Source of the DNA: an uncultured Collinsella sp.
Lineage (GTDB): Bacteria > Actinomycetota > Coriobacteriia > Coriobacteriales > Coriobacteriaceae
Reading direction: 5' to 3'
DNA: 64,000 bases
NCBI GenBank assembly: GCA_934668345.1
Contig: CAKUNE010000001.1
Coordinates: 124,001-188,000 of the forward strand
Shown here: one piece after another, positions 46,179 to 55,893 of the stretch
Layout: each line of letters opens with the position of its first letter
Position numbering within the stretch: position 1 is the stretch's first letter
Made by a program: the position numbers and the translations under genes
The notes under the pieces: generated by a model
What the model was told of the DNA's origin: nothing
The model's database searches: none
Seen by the model: only the letters and a program-made list of their open reading frames with translations

Positions 46179-47297
46179 CTACTGTGCGGCCGGAACGTCA
46201 TCGGGATGCGGGTTGTCGCCGTAGGTGCGCTGATACGTCAGCACGCGCCAGACCAGTGGCAAGCCGCCGATCTTAAAGTAATGCTTAAACGTATTGAGCT
46301 TGCCCGGCTTCTTAAAGCCAAAGCGCGAATCGATATAGGCGCGGGGCGACTTGACCATCAGGCGCAAGTCGGTCTCGCCACGCGGATCGAACAGCGACAG
46401 GTCAAAGCGACCGGCATCCCAGTCGGCCTTGAGCTCGGGAGAGGCCTTCTCCCAAAACTGCTCACGCAGCTCATCGACCAGACGCTCATCATTCCAACGG
46501 TACGTATCGACCTTCATGCGCATTAAAATACCCTGAAGCTGAGCCTTAAGCTCGGGACGCTCGTCCAAAAAACGCTGCATCTCGGCATATTCGTCGCAAA
46601 CGCAAAACACCTTGTTGGGCGAATTAACGGAGCTCTTCTCGTTATCTTGGCGATAGCACAAAATGGGGTCCGCAATAAACGCGGCACGCTCGGCGCAAGC
46701 CCAAACCTTAAAGTTAAAGCCTGCGTCCTGATACGAGGCACCCGGCGTGGGAAGGAACCGAATCTGATTGTCGTTGAGGAACTCGCGCCGATAGATAGCC
46801 GACCAAATGGAAGGTTTGCGGTAGAAGATGCCTGGGCGATCGACGGGGCGATACGCGGCGCCCGTCATATGCTCGTCGATGATCCCAAACAGCTCACGGC
46901 GCTCGCTGGGCGTGGACCAATACAGGTAAAAGTCGCCCTTTACCACATCGGCATGCTCGGTATCGGCCTTGGCGACCAGCTTTTGAAGTGAATCCTCAAA
47001 CATAAAGTCATCGGACTCAAGAATACCCACGTACTCACCGCGCGCCATCTCCAGGCCGCGGTTCATCGAGTCGCCGTAGCCGCTGTTGGCCTTGTCGATC
47101 ATCTTGACGCGGGAGTCGCGCTCCATGTACTCGCGGATGATATCCGGCGAGCTATCGGTGGAGCCGTCGTTGATACAGATGATCTCGATGTCCCTGAGCG
47201 TCTGCGCCACGGCGGAATCGAGGCAATCGCGCAGGTAGCGCTCGACATTGCAAATGGGGACAAGCAGCGAAACTTTAGGGGTATCAGAGTTCTGCAA
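46179..47297 (-). CDS. Glycosyltransferase family 2 (A' of a duplicated pair)
   Basis: 372 residues from a TTG start with AGGAGG 6 bases upstream. Blocks are VSLLVPICNVERYLRDCLDS, INDGSTDSSPDIIREY, SGYGDSMNRGLEMA and VGILESDDFM. It shares long identical runs with the gene at 48419-49522 (RVKMIDKANSGYGDSMN is the same in both), so they are recent paralogs. The C-terminal region, about 110 residues, differs more and may set the acceptor. A hairpin (47338-47360) separates it from the upstream gene. Confidence 0.87.
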   Translation of the reverse strand: MQNSDTPKVSLLVPICNVERYLRDCLDSAVAQTLRDIEIICINDGSTDSSPDIIREYMERDSRVKMIDKANSGYGDSMNRGLEMARGEYVGILESDDFMFEDSLQKLVAKADTEHADVVKGDFYLYWSTPSERRELFGIIDEHMTGAAYRPVDRPGIFYRKPSIWSAIYRREFLNDNQIRFLPTPGASYQDAGFNFKVWACAERAAFIADPILCYRQDNEKSSVNSPNKVFCVCDEYAEMQRFLDERPELKAQLQGILMRMKVDTYRWNDERLVDELREQFWEKASPELKADWDAGRFDLSLFDPRGETDLRLMVKSPRAYIDSRFGFKKPGKLNTFKHYFKIGGLPLVWRVLTYQRTYGDNPHPDDVPAAQ

Positions 47298-47337
47298 GAG
47301 AACCTCCTGTTGAATAGCGTGTAACAGGGTTATTTTA

Positions 47338-47360
47338 GCAGCCGAGTTGCGGCGGGCTGC
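47338..47360 (-). terminator. Short hairpin between duplicated GT2 pairs
   Basis: GCAGCC (47338-47343) pairs with GGCTGC (47355-47360) around an 11-base loop, with TAAAATAA after it on the minus strand. A weak terminator for the first pair is possible. Confidence 0.4.
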
Positions 47361-47371
47361 AGCGCTTGGAA

Positions 47372-48412
47372 TTAGAGAAAGCGCTCCAGACAGGCTTTGA
47401 GACCGCGAGTCGAAAGATAGAACAGCGTGGCGTCTGCCATCGAAACGCTCGAGGTCGCCGCAACGAGCTTGTGGGCAACACGGCGAACGGCGCCCTTAGC
47501 AGGCATATCCGCCCACTCCGTTCCCAAAAACGTCGTGAGGTCCATGTTGACGCGAGCCGCCACGCGATGGAAGTCGTCGGCATCTAAGCGCGCTAGGTCA
47601 AACACAATTAGGTCTAAAAACCAAGTTATCAGCTCGCCGGGGCACAGGTCCAAAAGACCGTAGGCCGCCCAGTCCTCCAAGACCTCCTCGAGCATCCCCA
47701 TGTGGGCGTCAAGCTTTTTGGCGCGAGCATCGGCACTGTTGAACTCGTGCGTCGCCGATTCACTCTCCATCACGTAGTGGTAGAACTTGTCCGGCATGAC
47801 GACGGTCTTGCGGGCAAGCGCATAAGCCGCAAATTGGAAGACGACGTCCTCGCCCAAAGCCAAACCGGGGGCGAAGCGAATGCCTTCGCGATTGAGCAGC
47901 TCGCGCGAAAAAGCCGCACGGCAGGCATAGGGCTGCGCATTCGAATGAAACAGCAGTTGGGGATCACGGGCGCCAAAGGTACCGGCTTTGGGGCTCATGA
48001 GCTGCTGGACGCGTTTGGGGGCAGCATCGGCTGGTTCACAGACGCCGCCAAAAACGGCGGCCTCGGCATCTGCAGGCTCCATGGCATGCAGCACGCGCTC
48101 GACCGTCTGGACATCGATGTAATCGTCGGCGTCCACAAAAAAGACGGTCTCGCCCTCGGCGGCATCGATACCGGCATTTCGAGCACACGAGACGCCCGCG
48201 TTTTCCTGGTCAATCACCAGTACGCGATCGTCGGCCTGCGCGACCTGGTGCAACACGTTCAACGAATCATCAGTCGAACCGTCGTTGACGCAGACAACCT
48301 GAATCGAGCGCTCGGACTGAGCCAACAGCGAGTCGAGGCATCGCTGAATGGAGCGCGCGGAGTTATAAACGGGGACGACAATGGTAGCTTTAGGACACGA
48401 GGCCTCTCCCAT
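47372..48412 (-). CDS. Glycosyltransferase family 2 (B of a duplicated pair)
   Basis: 346 residues. The GT-A domain has TIVVPVYNSARSIQRCLDSL, CVNDGSTDDSLNVL, SCARNAGIDAAEG and VFFVDADDYIDV, then GEDVVFQFAAYALARKT, which matches the same place in the 45099-46166 protein. The start ATG lies 6 bases past the upstream GT2 stop, with GGGGGTAGG before it. It is in the same minus-strand operon as its neighbours. Sugar specificity cannot be read. Confidence 0.86.
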   Translation of the reverse strand: MGEASCPKATIVVPVYNSARSIQRCLDSLLAQSERSIQVVCVNDGSTDDSLNVLHQVAQADDRVLVIDQENAGVSCARNAGIDAAEGETVFFVDADDYIDVQTVERVLHAMEPADAEAAVFGGVCEPADAAPKRVQQLMSPKAGTFGARDPQLLFHSNAQPYACRAAFSRELLNREGIRFAPGLALGEDVVFQFAAYALARKTVVMPDKFYHYVMESESATHEFNSADARAKKLDAHMGMLEEVLEDWAAYGLLDLCPGELITWFLDLIVFDLARLDADDFHRVAARVNMDLTTFLGTEWADMPAKGAVRRVAHKLVAATSSVSMADATLFYLSTRGLKACLERFL

Positions 48413-48418
48413 GCCGAC

Positions 48419-49522
48419 CTACCCCCTCAGCGATTCGATGAGGAAAGCGGCGACCACGCCCGGGCCTCCAACCGAGGCGTAATACTTAGCACGCCCCAAA
48501 GCACCATCCGTCGCAAAACTCGGATGCTCGTCAACCCAGCCCTCAGGATCTTTGAGGATGGCAGCGAGATTCGCGCGCTTCCACGGCTTGAGGTCGTCAA
48601 GCGAAAACTCCCCCGCGTCCAAGGCCGCCTGAAATTCCTTGGCCATCTGCACCAGGAACTCCTTATAGAACTTAGGCGCCAGGCGCACGTAGTTCCACAT
48701 ATACGAATCGTACTTAATGAGCTGATTGAACTTGAGCATGCGCGCGACGTCATCACTTGCGTGGTCGCGGGCATAATCCTCTCGAATCCAACGCTCAATC
48801 TCGGCATACTCGGTATTGACGCAAAAGACCTTAGCCGAAGAATTGACCGAGGAATTCTCGTTGTCCTGGCGATACGACAAAACGGCATCATGCAGGTAAA
48901 CAGCCTTATCGGCGCACGCGATCACCTTAAAGGCGAATGACGTGTCCTGAAAGGATGCCCCCGGAGTCGGAAGGAACGTAATGCCGTTGCGCTCAAGAAA
49001 ATCGCGACGGTACACAGCCGACCAAATCGACGGCTTTTGCTTAAAAAACTGCGTCGTATCGCTCGGGTGCACCGGCTTGCCGCAATCCTTGGGCTTAAAC
49101 ATCTCGTGCAGCGAGCGGCGCTCCTCGGGCTTAGACCAGTAGAAATCAAAGTTCGCCTTCGCAAAGTCGGCATTATTGGTATCGGCGGCCGAGACAAGCT
49201 TTTGGAGTGCGTCGGGCGCCATAAAGTCATCGGACTCCAAGATGCCAACGTACTTGCCACGCGCCATCTCCAGACCGTGGTTCATCGAGTCGCCGTAGCC
49301 GCTGTTGGCCTTGTCGATCATCTTGACGCGCCCATCACGCTCCATATACTCGCGGATAATCGCCGGCGAGTTGTCGGTCGATCCGTCGTTAATGCAGATG
49401 ATCTCAATATCCTTGAGCGTCTGCGCCAGGGCGGAATCGAGACACTCGCGCAGGTAGCGCTGAACATTGTAAATGGGGATAAGCAGCGACAGAACAGGGC
49501 TGCCAGAGGCGTTTGTAGACAA
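48419..49522 (-). CDS. Glycosyltransferase family 2 (A of a duplicated pair)
   Basis: 367 residues from a TTG start after AAGGAG. It has LSLLIPIYNVQRYLRECLDS, INDGSTDNSPAIIREY, SGYGDSMNHGLEMA and VGILESDDFMAP. It is the closest paralog of 46179-47297 and is first in the minus-strand glycosyltransferase operon. It is divergent from the acyltransferase gene across 112 bases that must hold both promoters. Confidence 0.87.
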   Translation of the reverse strand: MSTNASGSPVLSLLIPIYNVQRYLRECLDSALAQTLKDIEIICINDGSTDNSPAIIREYMERDGRVKMIDKANSGYGDSMNHGLEMARGKYVGILESDDFMAPDALQKLVSAADTNNADFAKANFDFYWSKPEERRSLHEMFKPKDCGKPVHPSDTTQFFKQKPSIWSAVYRRDFLERNGITFLPTPGASFQDTSFAFKVIACADKAVYLHDAVLSYRQDNENSSVNSSAKVFCVNTEYAEIERWIREDYARDHASDDVARMLKFNQLIKYDSYMWNYVRLAPKFYKEFLVQMAKEFQAALDAGEFSLDDLKPWKRANLAAILKDPEGWVDEHPSFATDGALGRAKYYASVGGPGVVAAFLIESLRG

Positions 49523-49588
49523 ATGTGCTCCTTAGGAAATACCTGTCGTTTCATGGTATCAAAGGGTCAGCGCGCCAGCGGGCGTTTA

Positions 49589-49594
49589 TATAAT
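49589..49594 (+). promoter_or_regulatory. Possible -10 element for the acyltransferase gene
   Basis: A perfect TATAAT lies 41 bases before the acyltransferase ATG in the divergent intergenic region. No convincing -35 box is seen at 17 bases, so this is tentative. Confidence 0.35.
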
Positions 49595-49634
49595 CTATGG
49601 AGCCCGCAGAGGCAAACCGGTACGAAAGGACGTC

Positions 49635-50765
49635 ATGCAGCCCAAAGCCGCACGCAATATACCCATCGAAGCCTTGCGCTTGGTCGCGGTCGCTGGCATC
49701 GCGGTATTCCACACGTTTCAGTGGACCTTCCAAGCGACCTGCGTCGGCTTGCCGGAATACGCGCCGCTCGCCGCCTTCCCCTATTCCGGTGTGCTCGGTT
49801 TTATCAACTTGCTGGGCTGCTGGGCCAACGAGGTCTTCTTTATGATCTCGGGGTATTTTCTCATCGCTTCGGCCGCGCGTGCTTGGGACGGTGGGGCAAC
49901 GTGGAAGTCGCAAATGCAACGGACGGCGCGGCGCCTAGGCAAGGTCATTATGCCCACTGCGTTTTATTGCCTCGTGGCGCTCGCGTGGTCCACGGTCGTC
50001 TCCCCCATTCCCGATGTTGCCCTCAGCACGCACTACTGGTACACGCTAGGCCTTGAGTTTATCTGGGTCTATGCCGTCACGGTCTTCATGGCGCCATGGT
50101 TTGGACCGGCTAAGAGTCGACTCTCTCAGAAGAGCTACACGACGACGGTCATCGCCGTTGGCATCCTCGCATTTGTTGTTAACGGGTATTTAGCCGCCAT
50201 GAGTGCGACAAGCGCCGGCGAGTTTTCTTGGCTCCAGAAGCTCATGAGCGCTGCCACGTACGTAATCGCGTTTTTGATCGGCGGGCTGCTCCGCGACGTT
50301 ACCAAAACCATGGATTCGGACAAGGCGGGCGCCTTAGGCACGCGGTCGCTCGCAACGGTTTTGGCGATCGCCACCATCCTAGAAGGAGCGCTCTCCTTCA
50401 CCGGCAACCTCACGGCAATGGCAACCCTCTCCTACAAATCGACCTCGTTGATCTCGTTTGCCCTCGCTGCCGCCCCCCTGCTCTTTGCGGCAACCCGACG
50501 CAGTACCTCAGGCAATCCGCGGACTGCAGGTGTCATCGTCACCTTATCGACCGCCACGCTCGGTTTCTATGTGATGCAGTCGCTCACCAGTAGCCTGTGG
50601 CGTCCCGTCTTCAATACGTTGCTCGCAAACATACTGGTCAGCCAAAACAGCCCGGCAGCTACATGTATCATCACGGGTACCGTCATTAGCATCGTCTTTG
50701 CTCTGGCACTTCTCATCATCGATGTAGCTAGAAGCCTTATCGTTCGCAAGCTTAAGCGGCAATAG
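49635..50765 (+). CDS. Membrane acyltransferase (acyltransferase_3 family)
   Basis: 376 residues with about 10 hydrophobic helices. The N terminus IPIEALRLVAVAGIAVFHTFQ carries the family's conserved R and H in the first helix, and NEVFFMISGYFLI is the next conserved block (the usual VxxFFxxSGY). Such enzymes O-acetylate or otherwise acylate surface polysaccharides using a donor from the cytoplasm. The position beside two glycosyltransferase operons fits modification of the glycopolymer made here. ATG follows AAAGGA. Confidence 0.87.
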   Translation: MQPKAARNIPIEALRLVAVAGIAVFHTFQWTFQATCVGLPEYAPLAAFPYSGVLGFINLLGCWANEVFFMISGYFLIASAARAWDGGATWKSQMQRTARRLGKVIMPTAFYCLVALAWSTVVSPIPDVALSTHYWYTLGLEFIWVYAVTVFMAPWFGPAKSRLSQKSYTTTVIAVGILAFVVNGYLAAMSATSAGEFSWLQKLMSAATYVIAFLIGGLLRDVTKTMDSDKAGALGTRSLATVLAIATILEGALSFTGNLTAMATLSYKSTSLISFALAAAPLLFAATRRSTSGNPRTAGVIVTLSTATLGFYVMQSLTSSLWRPVFNTLLANILVSQNSPAATCIITGTVISIVFALALLIIDVARSLIVRKLKRQ

Positions 50766-50935
50766 ACACGCTGCCGTCAGACGCCAAAGCCGCTACACCC
50801 GTGGCAGGTTCCTGCGTTTTATTCAAAGCTTGCCGACAAGGTGCAGTGAGCCTTTACAATAGGACAGTCCCAAGGACGTATTCGATAGCTTCCGCGCAGC
50901 GCTCGCCCGCCGCGCGTGAAAGGATATATTGCCCC

Positions 50936-51955
50936 ATGCCTTCAACCCTTCCCGCCCCCATCGATAAGCTCGCCATCGTTGTCGTCACGTACAAGCGCCA
51001 GGAACTCCTGGCCAACTTGTTCGACTCCATGACCGAGCTCACGGCAACGCCCTGGCGCATCGTGATTGTCGATAACGAGAATTCGCGCGAGACCGAGGCC
51101 ATGTGCACCGCATTCAACGAGCGCCTGGCCAACCTGTGGGGCATCGACACCGAGCAGCCCGACGCGCAGGGCGGCACCGACCGTGTCATCTACGCCCCGC
51201 AGCTCGAAAACGGCGGCGGTGCGGGTGGCTTCTCCGCTGGCACTAAATGCGCCTACGATCTGGGAGCCCAGTGGTTCTGGGTCATGGACGACGACGTGCT
51301 CGTCATCCCCGAAGGCATCGAGCGCTTGGCCAAGTGGACCGACCGCTACGATGTTATCCAGGGTTCGCGCCTGGACTTTGACGGCGGCGCTTTCTTTTGG
51401 CAGTACCAGCTCATCCTTTCGCTCGGCATCCCTAACCCCATCGCCAAGTGGGATCTGGGTCCCGAGGGCTACCGCACCATGAACCAACTGTGCTTTGAGG
51501 GCGGCATGTTCTCGCGCCGCGTGGTCGACAAGATTGGCCTGCCCGACGCGCGCTTCTTTATCTACGGTGACGATGCCTGCTACGGCTACGTGGCCAGCCA
51601 GCACTTCCCCGCCGCCGTGGTTGCCGACGTGGTGCTCAAGCGCGCCCGCGCCGTCTCCAACTGGGATATCGCCGGCAAACGACAGCTCAACTCCACGAGC
51701 GACACCAACCGCTACTACATCATGCGAAACCGAGGCTTCCTCGCTCGCTATATGCAGATCTACGGTGACTACCACCCCATGCTGTTCCGTCTGGGCAATG
51801 CCGCGACCTTCTGCAAGGAGTTCATTCGTCTGGCAGCAGTCGACAAATGCTTTAAGACCGGTATTCCGGCGCTGCGCCGTGGCATGAAGGACGCCCGCAA
51901 GATCGTTAAGGATCCCAACTGGAAGCCCATGCCGCCCCTGAAGGACGCCGAGTAG
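50936..51955 (+). CDS. Glycosyltransferase family 2, galactofuranosyl/rhamnosyltransferase-like
   Basis: 339 residues. Blocks are AIVVVTYKRQELLANLFDSM, IVDNENSRET, NGGGAGGFSAGTKCAYD and the metal site FWVMDDDVLVIPEG, with FIYGDDACYGYV and a late RNRGFLARY block. The NGGGAGGF and MDDD motifs are typical of the GlfT2-like group of GT2 enzymes, many of which use UDP-galactofuranose or dTDP-rhamnose. I chose ATG 50936, with AAAGGA about 11 bases upstream, because it places the first strand correctly; the frame is open 45 codons farther. It reads away from the acyltransferase gene, 170 bases downstream of it. Confidence 0.86.
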   Translation: MPSTLPAPIDKLAIVVVTYKRQELLANLFDSMTELTATPWRIVIVDNENSRETEAMCTAFNERLANLWGIDTEQPDAQGGTDRVIYAPQLENGGGAGGFSAGTKCAYDLGAQWFWVMDDDVLVIPEGIERLAKWTDRYDVIQGSRLDFDGGAFFWQYQLILSLGIPNPIAKWDLGPEGYRTMNQLCFEGGMFSRRVVDKIGLPDARFFIYGDDACYGYVASQHFPAAVVADVVLKRARAVSNWDIAGKRQLNSTSDTNRYYIMRNRGFLARYMQIYGDYHPMLFRLGNAATFCKEFIRLAAVDKCFKTGIPALRRGMKDARKIVKDPNWKPMPPLKDAE

Positions 51956-51975
51956 TGAAGGGCTTTCGCCCGCCG

Positions 51976-53772
51976 CTACAGTCGTTGACACACCACAGAC
52001 ACACGCTGACCGTCAAAACCAAAGCCCCAACGCATGCGCCCGACGGCGGGGCGCGGCACGCGGATATCATCGATGCCGTCGCGCTCTATGTCGAGCAGCG
52101 CCTGAACCGCCAACAGTTCCAGGCCCAGGGCATCGACGCCAGGGTCGTACAACATGTTGATCGTAATGAGCGGTCGCTCATCGAGCATGCCGAGCGTGTC
52201 GGCCACGTCAAACACCCGACCGGTGGGAATCACCTGGATATCCCAGCGATCCGAGACGCCACTTCGCTTGGAGCTGGGATTGCAATAGCCGGGCAGACCA
52301 AAGCAGAGCCCCTGAAGCGCCAGATGATAGGCTGTCGGTATATCTGATTGGCCCACATCGATGCCCAGATCGCCGATAGCACAGCTCAAAGCTTGCTTTA
52401 CAGCGTCCTCGTCTCCTCGACACAGCCCGTCATGGAACGAGTCGATAACTCCAACGTCCTCAACGGCGCACTCAAACCATTCCAGAATTACAAGACGGAG
52501 CGCCTGACGCACTTCGTTATTAGGCAGACGCAGGGAACGAAGGCACGCGCCGTCCTCCGAATGCCCCGTCATATCCGTCGTAAGGAATCCAGACAGATAC
52601 AGCGCAGTCCAGATATCTTCAGGCTTGGCGGCATCGACCTCCTCGGCATGCATATGCACTGGCGCCTCAATAAACCCATGCGGCTCAACCAAATCGAACA
52701 ATGCGGACAGGCGAATGAGATTCCAGTCGCCGACGCATGCGCTCAGACGGTCGGCGTAACCATACAAATCCGCCCGAACGGGCGCGACGCAACCGCGATG
52801 TGCGTAGTCCACCACGCGCTCCGGGCTCGAGCAATAAAAACCACCAAGCAGGTAGCCCTCGAGCCACTCACGCGCGTCATCCAGACAGCCGTTGCGACCG
52901 ATGCAATCCAACAGCACCTGGACTTCGTCGTCCGAAAAACCGAACCATCGATCACACCAACTCGACAGCGGCGTCGCCGACCGATAGGAAACCCCACGCT
53001 GAGACAACGCAAGCTCGGCAGGACCGGGGTGCTCGCCCACCAGACACGTCAATCGCAACGAGTCGCCGGCGTCGGCAATGGTGTCAAACAACGTTCGGCT
53101 GAGCGACTCTAGAGAATCCACGCTACCGTCGTCCTTAGCGTCCAAATGCTTTGGACATACCGCGTCGTAGTCGTCTATCAGAAGAACAACCTGCTCATCG
53201 AAAGCTGTCTGGAGCAGTTTAATGAGCACGCCAAGCGCCGCATCGATCTCCTTATCGCTGGCCACCCCACGCGCCGCCCTCTTGATAAGACGGACCTCAC
53301 GTCTTGACAGATCAGGCGCGGCAAGCAGCGGCAGCAATCGGGCGCACTCGTGCGCGACAGCGCTGCGAATAGCCGCCGCAGCATCGGCGTCGCGCCTCGC
53401 AGTGGCAGTTGAAAAGTCGAGTGTGATGACCGGATAACACGCATGCTCATCACGATAGCGACCGCCGCCCGCCTGCCAAATCTGGGTGCCGACGAACGGG
53501 CTTCGATCCGGCCGTTGATCAGGTCGTTCCAAATAGCATTTGAGCATCGATAGGTTCATGCTCTTGCCAAAACCCTTGGGCCGACAACAAAGCGCAACAG
53601 GCGCTTCGCTGTCCAATATATCGGCAATAAACATAGTCTTATCGACGAGTAAACACCGATTGATTGCATCGGAAAAGTCGTGTACATCAACCGGCAGAGC
53701 TGCGTTATCCGCATAACTGAGCAACTGTGCGCCAAACGCATGAGCAACACCATAATTCGCCTGTTCAGACAC
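51976..53772 (-). CDS. AAA-ATPase-like protein with PD-(D/E)XK-type tail (AAA-ATPase_like/DUF1703)
   Basis: 598 residues from a GTG start after AAGGAG. An N-terminal segment LLVDKTMFIADILDSEAPVA leads into Walker A RPKGFGKSMNLSM (about residues 78-90). Walker B is VVLLIDDYDAVCP, and SWCDRWFGFSDDEVQVLL is a further family block. The C-terminal region has LDIERDGIDDIRVPRP, like the DUF1703 nuclease-like domain, but the nuclease residues are not clearly intact. These proteins are common in gut bacteria, often in several copies, and their role is unknown. It converges on the GT2 gene with 20 bases between them. Confidence 0.82.
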   Translation of the reverse strand: MSEQANYGVAHAFGAQLLSYADNAALPVDVHDFSDAINRCLLVDKTMFIADILDSEAPVALCCRPKGFGKSMNLSMLKCYLERPDQRPDRSPFVGTQIWQAGGGRYRDEHACYPVITLDFSTATARRDADAAAAIRSAVAHECARLLPLLAAPDLSRREVRLIKRAARGVASDKEIDAALGVLIKLLQTAFDEQVVLLIDDYDAVCPKHLDAKDDGSVDSLESLSRTLFDTIADAGDSLRLTCLVGEHPGPAELALSQRGVSYRSATPLSSWCDRWFGFSDDEVQVLLDCIGRNGCLDDAREWLEGYLLGGFYCSSPERVVDYAHRGCVAPVRADLYGYADRLSACVGDWNLIRLSALFDLVEPHGFIEAPVHMHAEEVDAAKPEDIWTALYLSGFLTTDMTGHSEDGACLRSLRLPNNEVRQALRLVILEWFECAVEDVGVIDSFHDGLCRGDEDAVKQALSCAIGDLGIDVGQSDIPTAYHLALQGLCFGLPGYCNPSSKRSGVSDRWDIQVIPTGRVFDVADTLGMLDERPLITINMLYDPGVDALGLELLAVQALLDIERDGIDDIRVPRPAVGRMRWGFGFDGQRVSVVCQRL

Positions 53773-53905
53773 CGTAAACTCTCCTTCTAACGCAGCACGA
53801 TGCCCATTGTAGCGAGCGGGTAGAGCGCAACAATATCGACATGCAAACGTTTCGGGCAACGGTAGCAACAGGCCCCCGAGGGGGCATAACAAATCGTTGC
53901 ACAAC

Positions 53906-53940
53906 AAAAACGGGGCCCGATGCCGCCGCACCGGACCCCG
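53906..53940 (-). terminator. Intrinsic terminator after the LPXTG gene
   Basis: A 9-bp GC stem (CGGGGTCCG with CGGGCCCCG on the minus strand, one mismatch) with a 12-base loop is followed by five T residues, 32 bases past the stop. Confidence 0.8.
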
Positions 53941-53972
53941 TCCCAAACTCTTATAGAAAACGATCTGGAAGA

Positions 53973-55754
53973 TTACTCCTCCAAGCCGTCCTCCCCAGAA
54001 GCCTTCTTCTGCTGATCGAGCTTATGCTTACCACTTACGATAGACGTAGCGCCCAGCGTGGCCAAGCTAGCACTGGCAAGGCTCGCCATCACAATCAGAT
54101 CGCCCGTCTTGGGCATGTTACCGCCAGATGACTTGGTAGTTGTAGTCGTCGTGGTTGTAGTGGTCACCGTTTTGGAGCCATTTTGCTCCTGGACCTGGTC
54201 ATCGGTGTTGCCCTTACCGCTGTTCTCGCCCTGCTGCTTTCCGCCCTCGGTCTTGCTCTCGTCCTCGTCCTTCTTCTGTTCGGACTTGTCGCTCTTCTCC
54301 TCAGAGCTAGAACCCTTATCGGATTCGGTCTTCTCGGAAGCCTTGTCCTTGGAGTCGCCCTTTGCGGCCTCGGTCTTTTCCGTGGAAACCTGATCAGAGT
54401 TGTCCTTGTTCTGGGTCGAGCCGTTATTGACGCCAGCCATCAGCGAAGAGCCCAGCGTAGAACCAAGCTGCACAGAGAAAGAAGGCTTCTTGTCCGGCGA
54501 AGCAACGGGAGCGTCCGGCGCCTTATTCGAGTCGTCCTTGGAAGCATCGGAATCAGTGGTTGCGTCAGAGCCGGAGCCGTTGTTAGAGCCGGTGCCAACG
54601 GACGAATCGCTCGAGCCAGTGGAAGAGTCAGAGGAACCAGCGTCGGTCGAACCAGAGGCGGCGCTGTCCGTATTGCCGGCAGAGCTTGAAGACGAATCGC
54701 CCGCAGCAGAGCCGTTTGAATCGGAGCCGTTCGAGGTAGAGCCGTTGTTGGTAGTGCCACCAGCAGAGCCATCACCGTCAGCATCGGTCGAGGGCGCATC
54801 CATCCTGTCATCGTTAGCATCGTCACGCGAGTCGTCATTCGAATCAGGCGTCGGCGAGGGCGCCGGCGTAGGTTCGGGCTGCACGGGCGTCGCAGCGGCC
54901 TCGTCCTCGGCGATATAAACCAAGCAGTCCTTCAGCTCATTGCGGTAGCGGTTCTTCCAGCCCTCATGATACTGGGGCTGGCTCGAAAACTTGGTCGCGA
55001 CGTTATTGACCACGCTGTTGGCAAGTGCCGTCACAAACTCGCGGTCGGACATATCATTGGAAAGATTCGCCCAACGGAAGAAGTCCCTGCAACCACCGGT
55101 GCCGCACATGTTGGTGATGCTCCAGACCATGCCCTTGACGCAATCGGCGCGGCCGGAAATATCAATGCCCAAGCCGCTCTTGAGCCACGCCTCGGTCACC
55201 GCATAGTACGAGTTGTACGCATAGGCATCCTGAAGCGCCGAGAACTCAGCAGGGTCGGTATTGTAGGCGCCCTGGAAAGTCTCCTGCGCTATGCGGCCCA
55301 GCTCGGTAAGCTGGCCGTTCTCGTACATAGCATTGTTCGCGTTGGAAATCTCGCTGCCGCGATCGATCGCGTCCTTGAGCATGCTGTATTTTTCGGGGTT
55401 GTAGTTGTAGGCCTGCTTCATAAACGGGATGAGCGACCAACGGCGATCGAACTGGTAATAGCCCAGTGCGTTATAGCCGTCCCCATACGAAAAGCCCTGG
55501 TTGTAGTTGCCATGGCTCTCGTACTTGGTAAAGTACTTCATCTCGGGGGTGACGTTGACAAACGAAACGCCCTGGACCGACCGCAGCACGCCCGAGAAGG
55601 ACTGCTGGGTGTAAAGACCCTTATCGATATCGGTGGCATCCGAGGCGACGCCCGGTGTGGGCTCCTCGGCAGCAGCGGGCGCCGGCGCGGTAACGGTGCC
55701 AAACGAAAGTGCCAACGTCAGTCCCGCCACAATAGCGGAATGCTTGGGCTGCAT
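53973..55754 (-). CDS. LPXTG-anchored surface protein with lysozyme-like N-terminal domain
   Basis: 593 residues. A signal peptide (1 to about 29, ending APAAAEE) is followed by a globular domain (about 55-290) with FTKYESHGNYN and GYNALGYYQFDRRW. These recall lysozyme/transglycosylase-like folds in which a Glu lies before a G.YQFD strand. The next 230 residues are a low-complexity spacer rich in Ser, Gly, Asn and Asp, then Lys/Glu/Ser. A sorting signal MPKTGD, a hydrophobic helix and a tail ending GEDGLEE complete it. Sortase attachment to the wall is likely, although the charged tail is longer and more acidic than usual. Peptidoglycan cleavage is inferred from the domain only. Confidence 0.75.
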   Translation of the reverse strand: MQPKHSAIVAGLTLALSFGTVTAPAPAAAEEPTPGVASDATDIDKGLYTQQSFSGVLRSVQGVSFVNVTPEMKYFTKYESHGNYNQGFSYGDGYNALGYYQFDRRWSLIPFMKQAYNYNPEKYSMLKDAIDRGSEISNANNAMYENGQLTELGRIAQETFQGAYNTDPAEFSALQDAYAYNSYYAVTEAWLKSGLGIDISGRADCVKGMVWSITNMCGTGGCRDFFRWANLSNDMSDREFVTALANSVVNNVATKFSSQPQYHEGWKNRYRNELKDCLVYIAEDEAAATPVQPEPTPAPSPTPDSNDDSRDDANDDRMDAPSTDADGDGSAGGTTNNGSTSNGSDSNGSAAGDSSSSSAGNTDSAASGSTDAGSSDSSTGSSDSSVGTGSNNGSGSDATTDSDASKDDSNKAPDAPVASPDKKPSFSVQLGSTLGSSLMAGVNNGSTQNKDNSDQVSTEKTEAAKGDSKDKASEKTESDKGSSSEEKSDKSEQKKDEDESKTEGGKQQGENSGKGNTDDQVQEQNGSKTVTTTTTTTTTTKSSGGNMPKTGDLIVMASLASASLATLGATSIVSGKHKLDQQKKASGEDGLEE

Positions 55755-55893
55755 AAGATCCTCCCTGCATTGGTGTAGTTAAAGTGCAGTTTGCAAAGAT
55801 AAGAGTAAGTATTGCAGCTCGCCCGTTGTTGCACAACAACCCCTCGGTAAACGGCAACAACCCTCCGCGAAATCTTAAGGAATTGTGTTCGCC

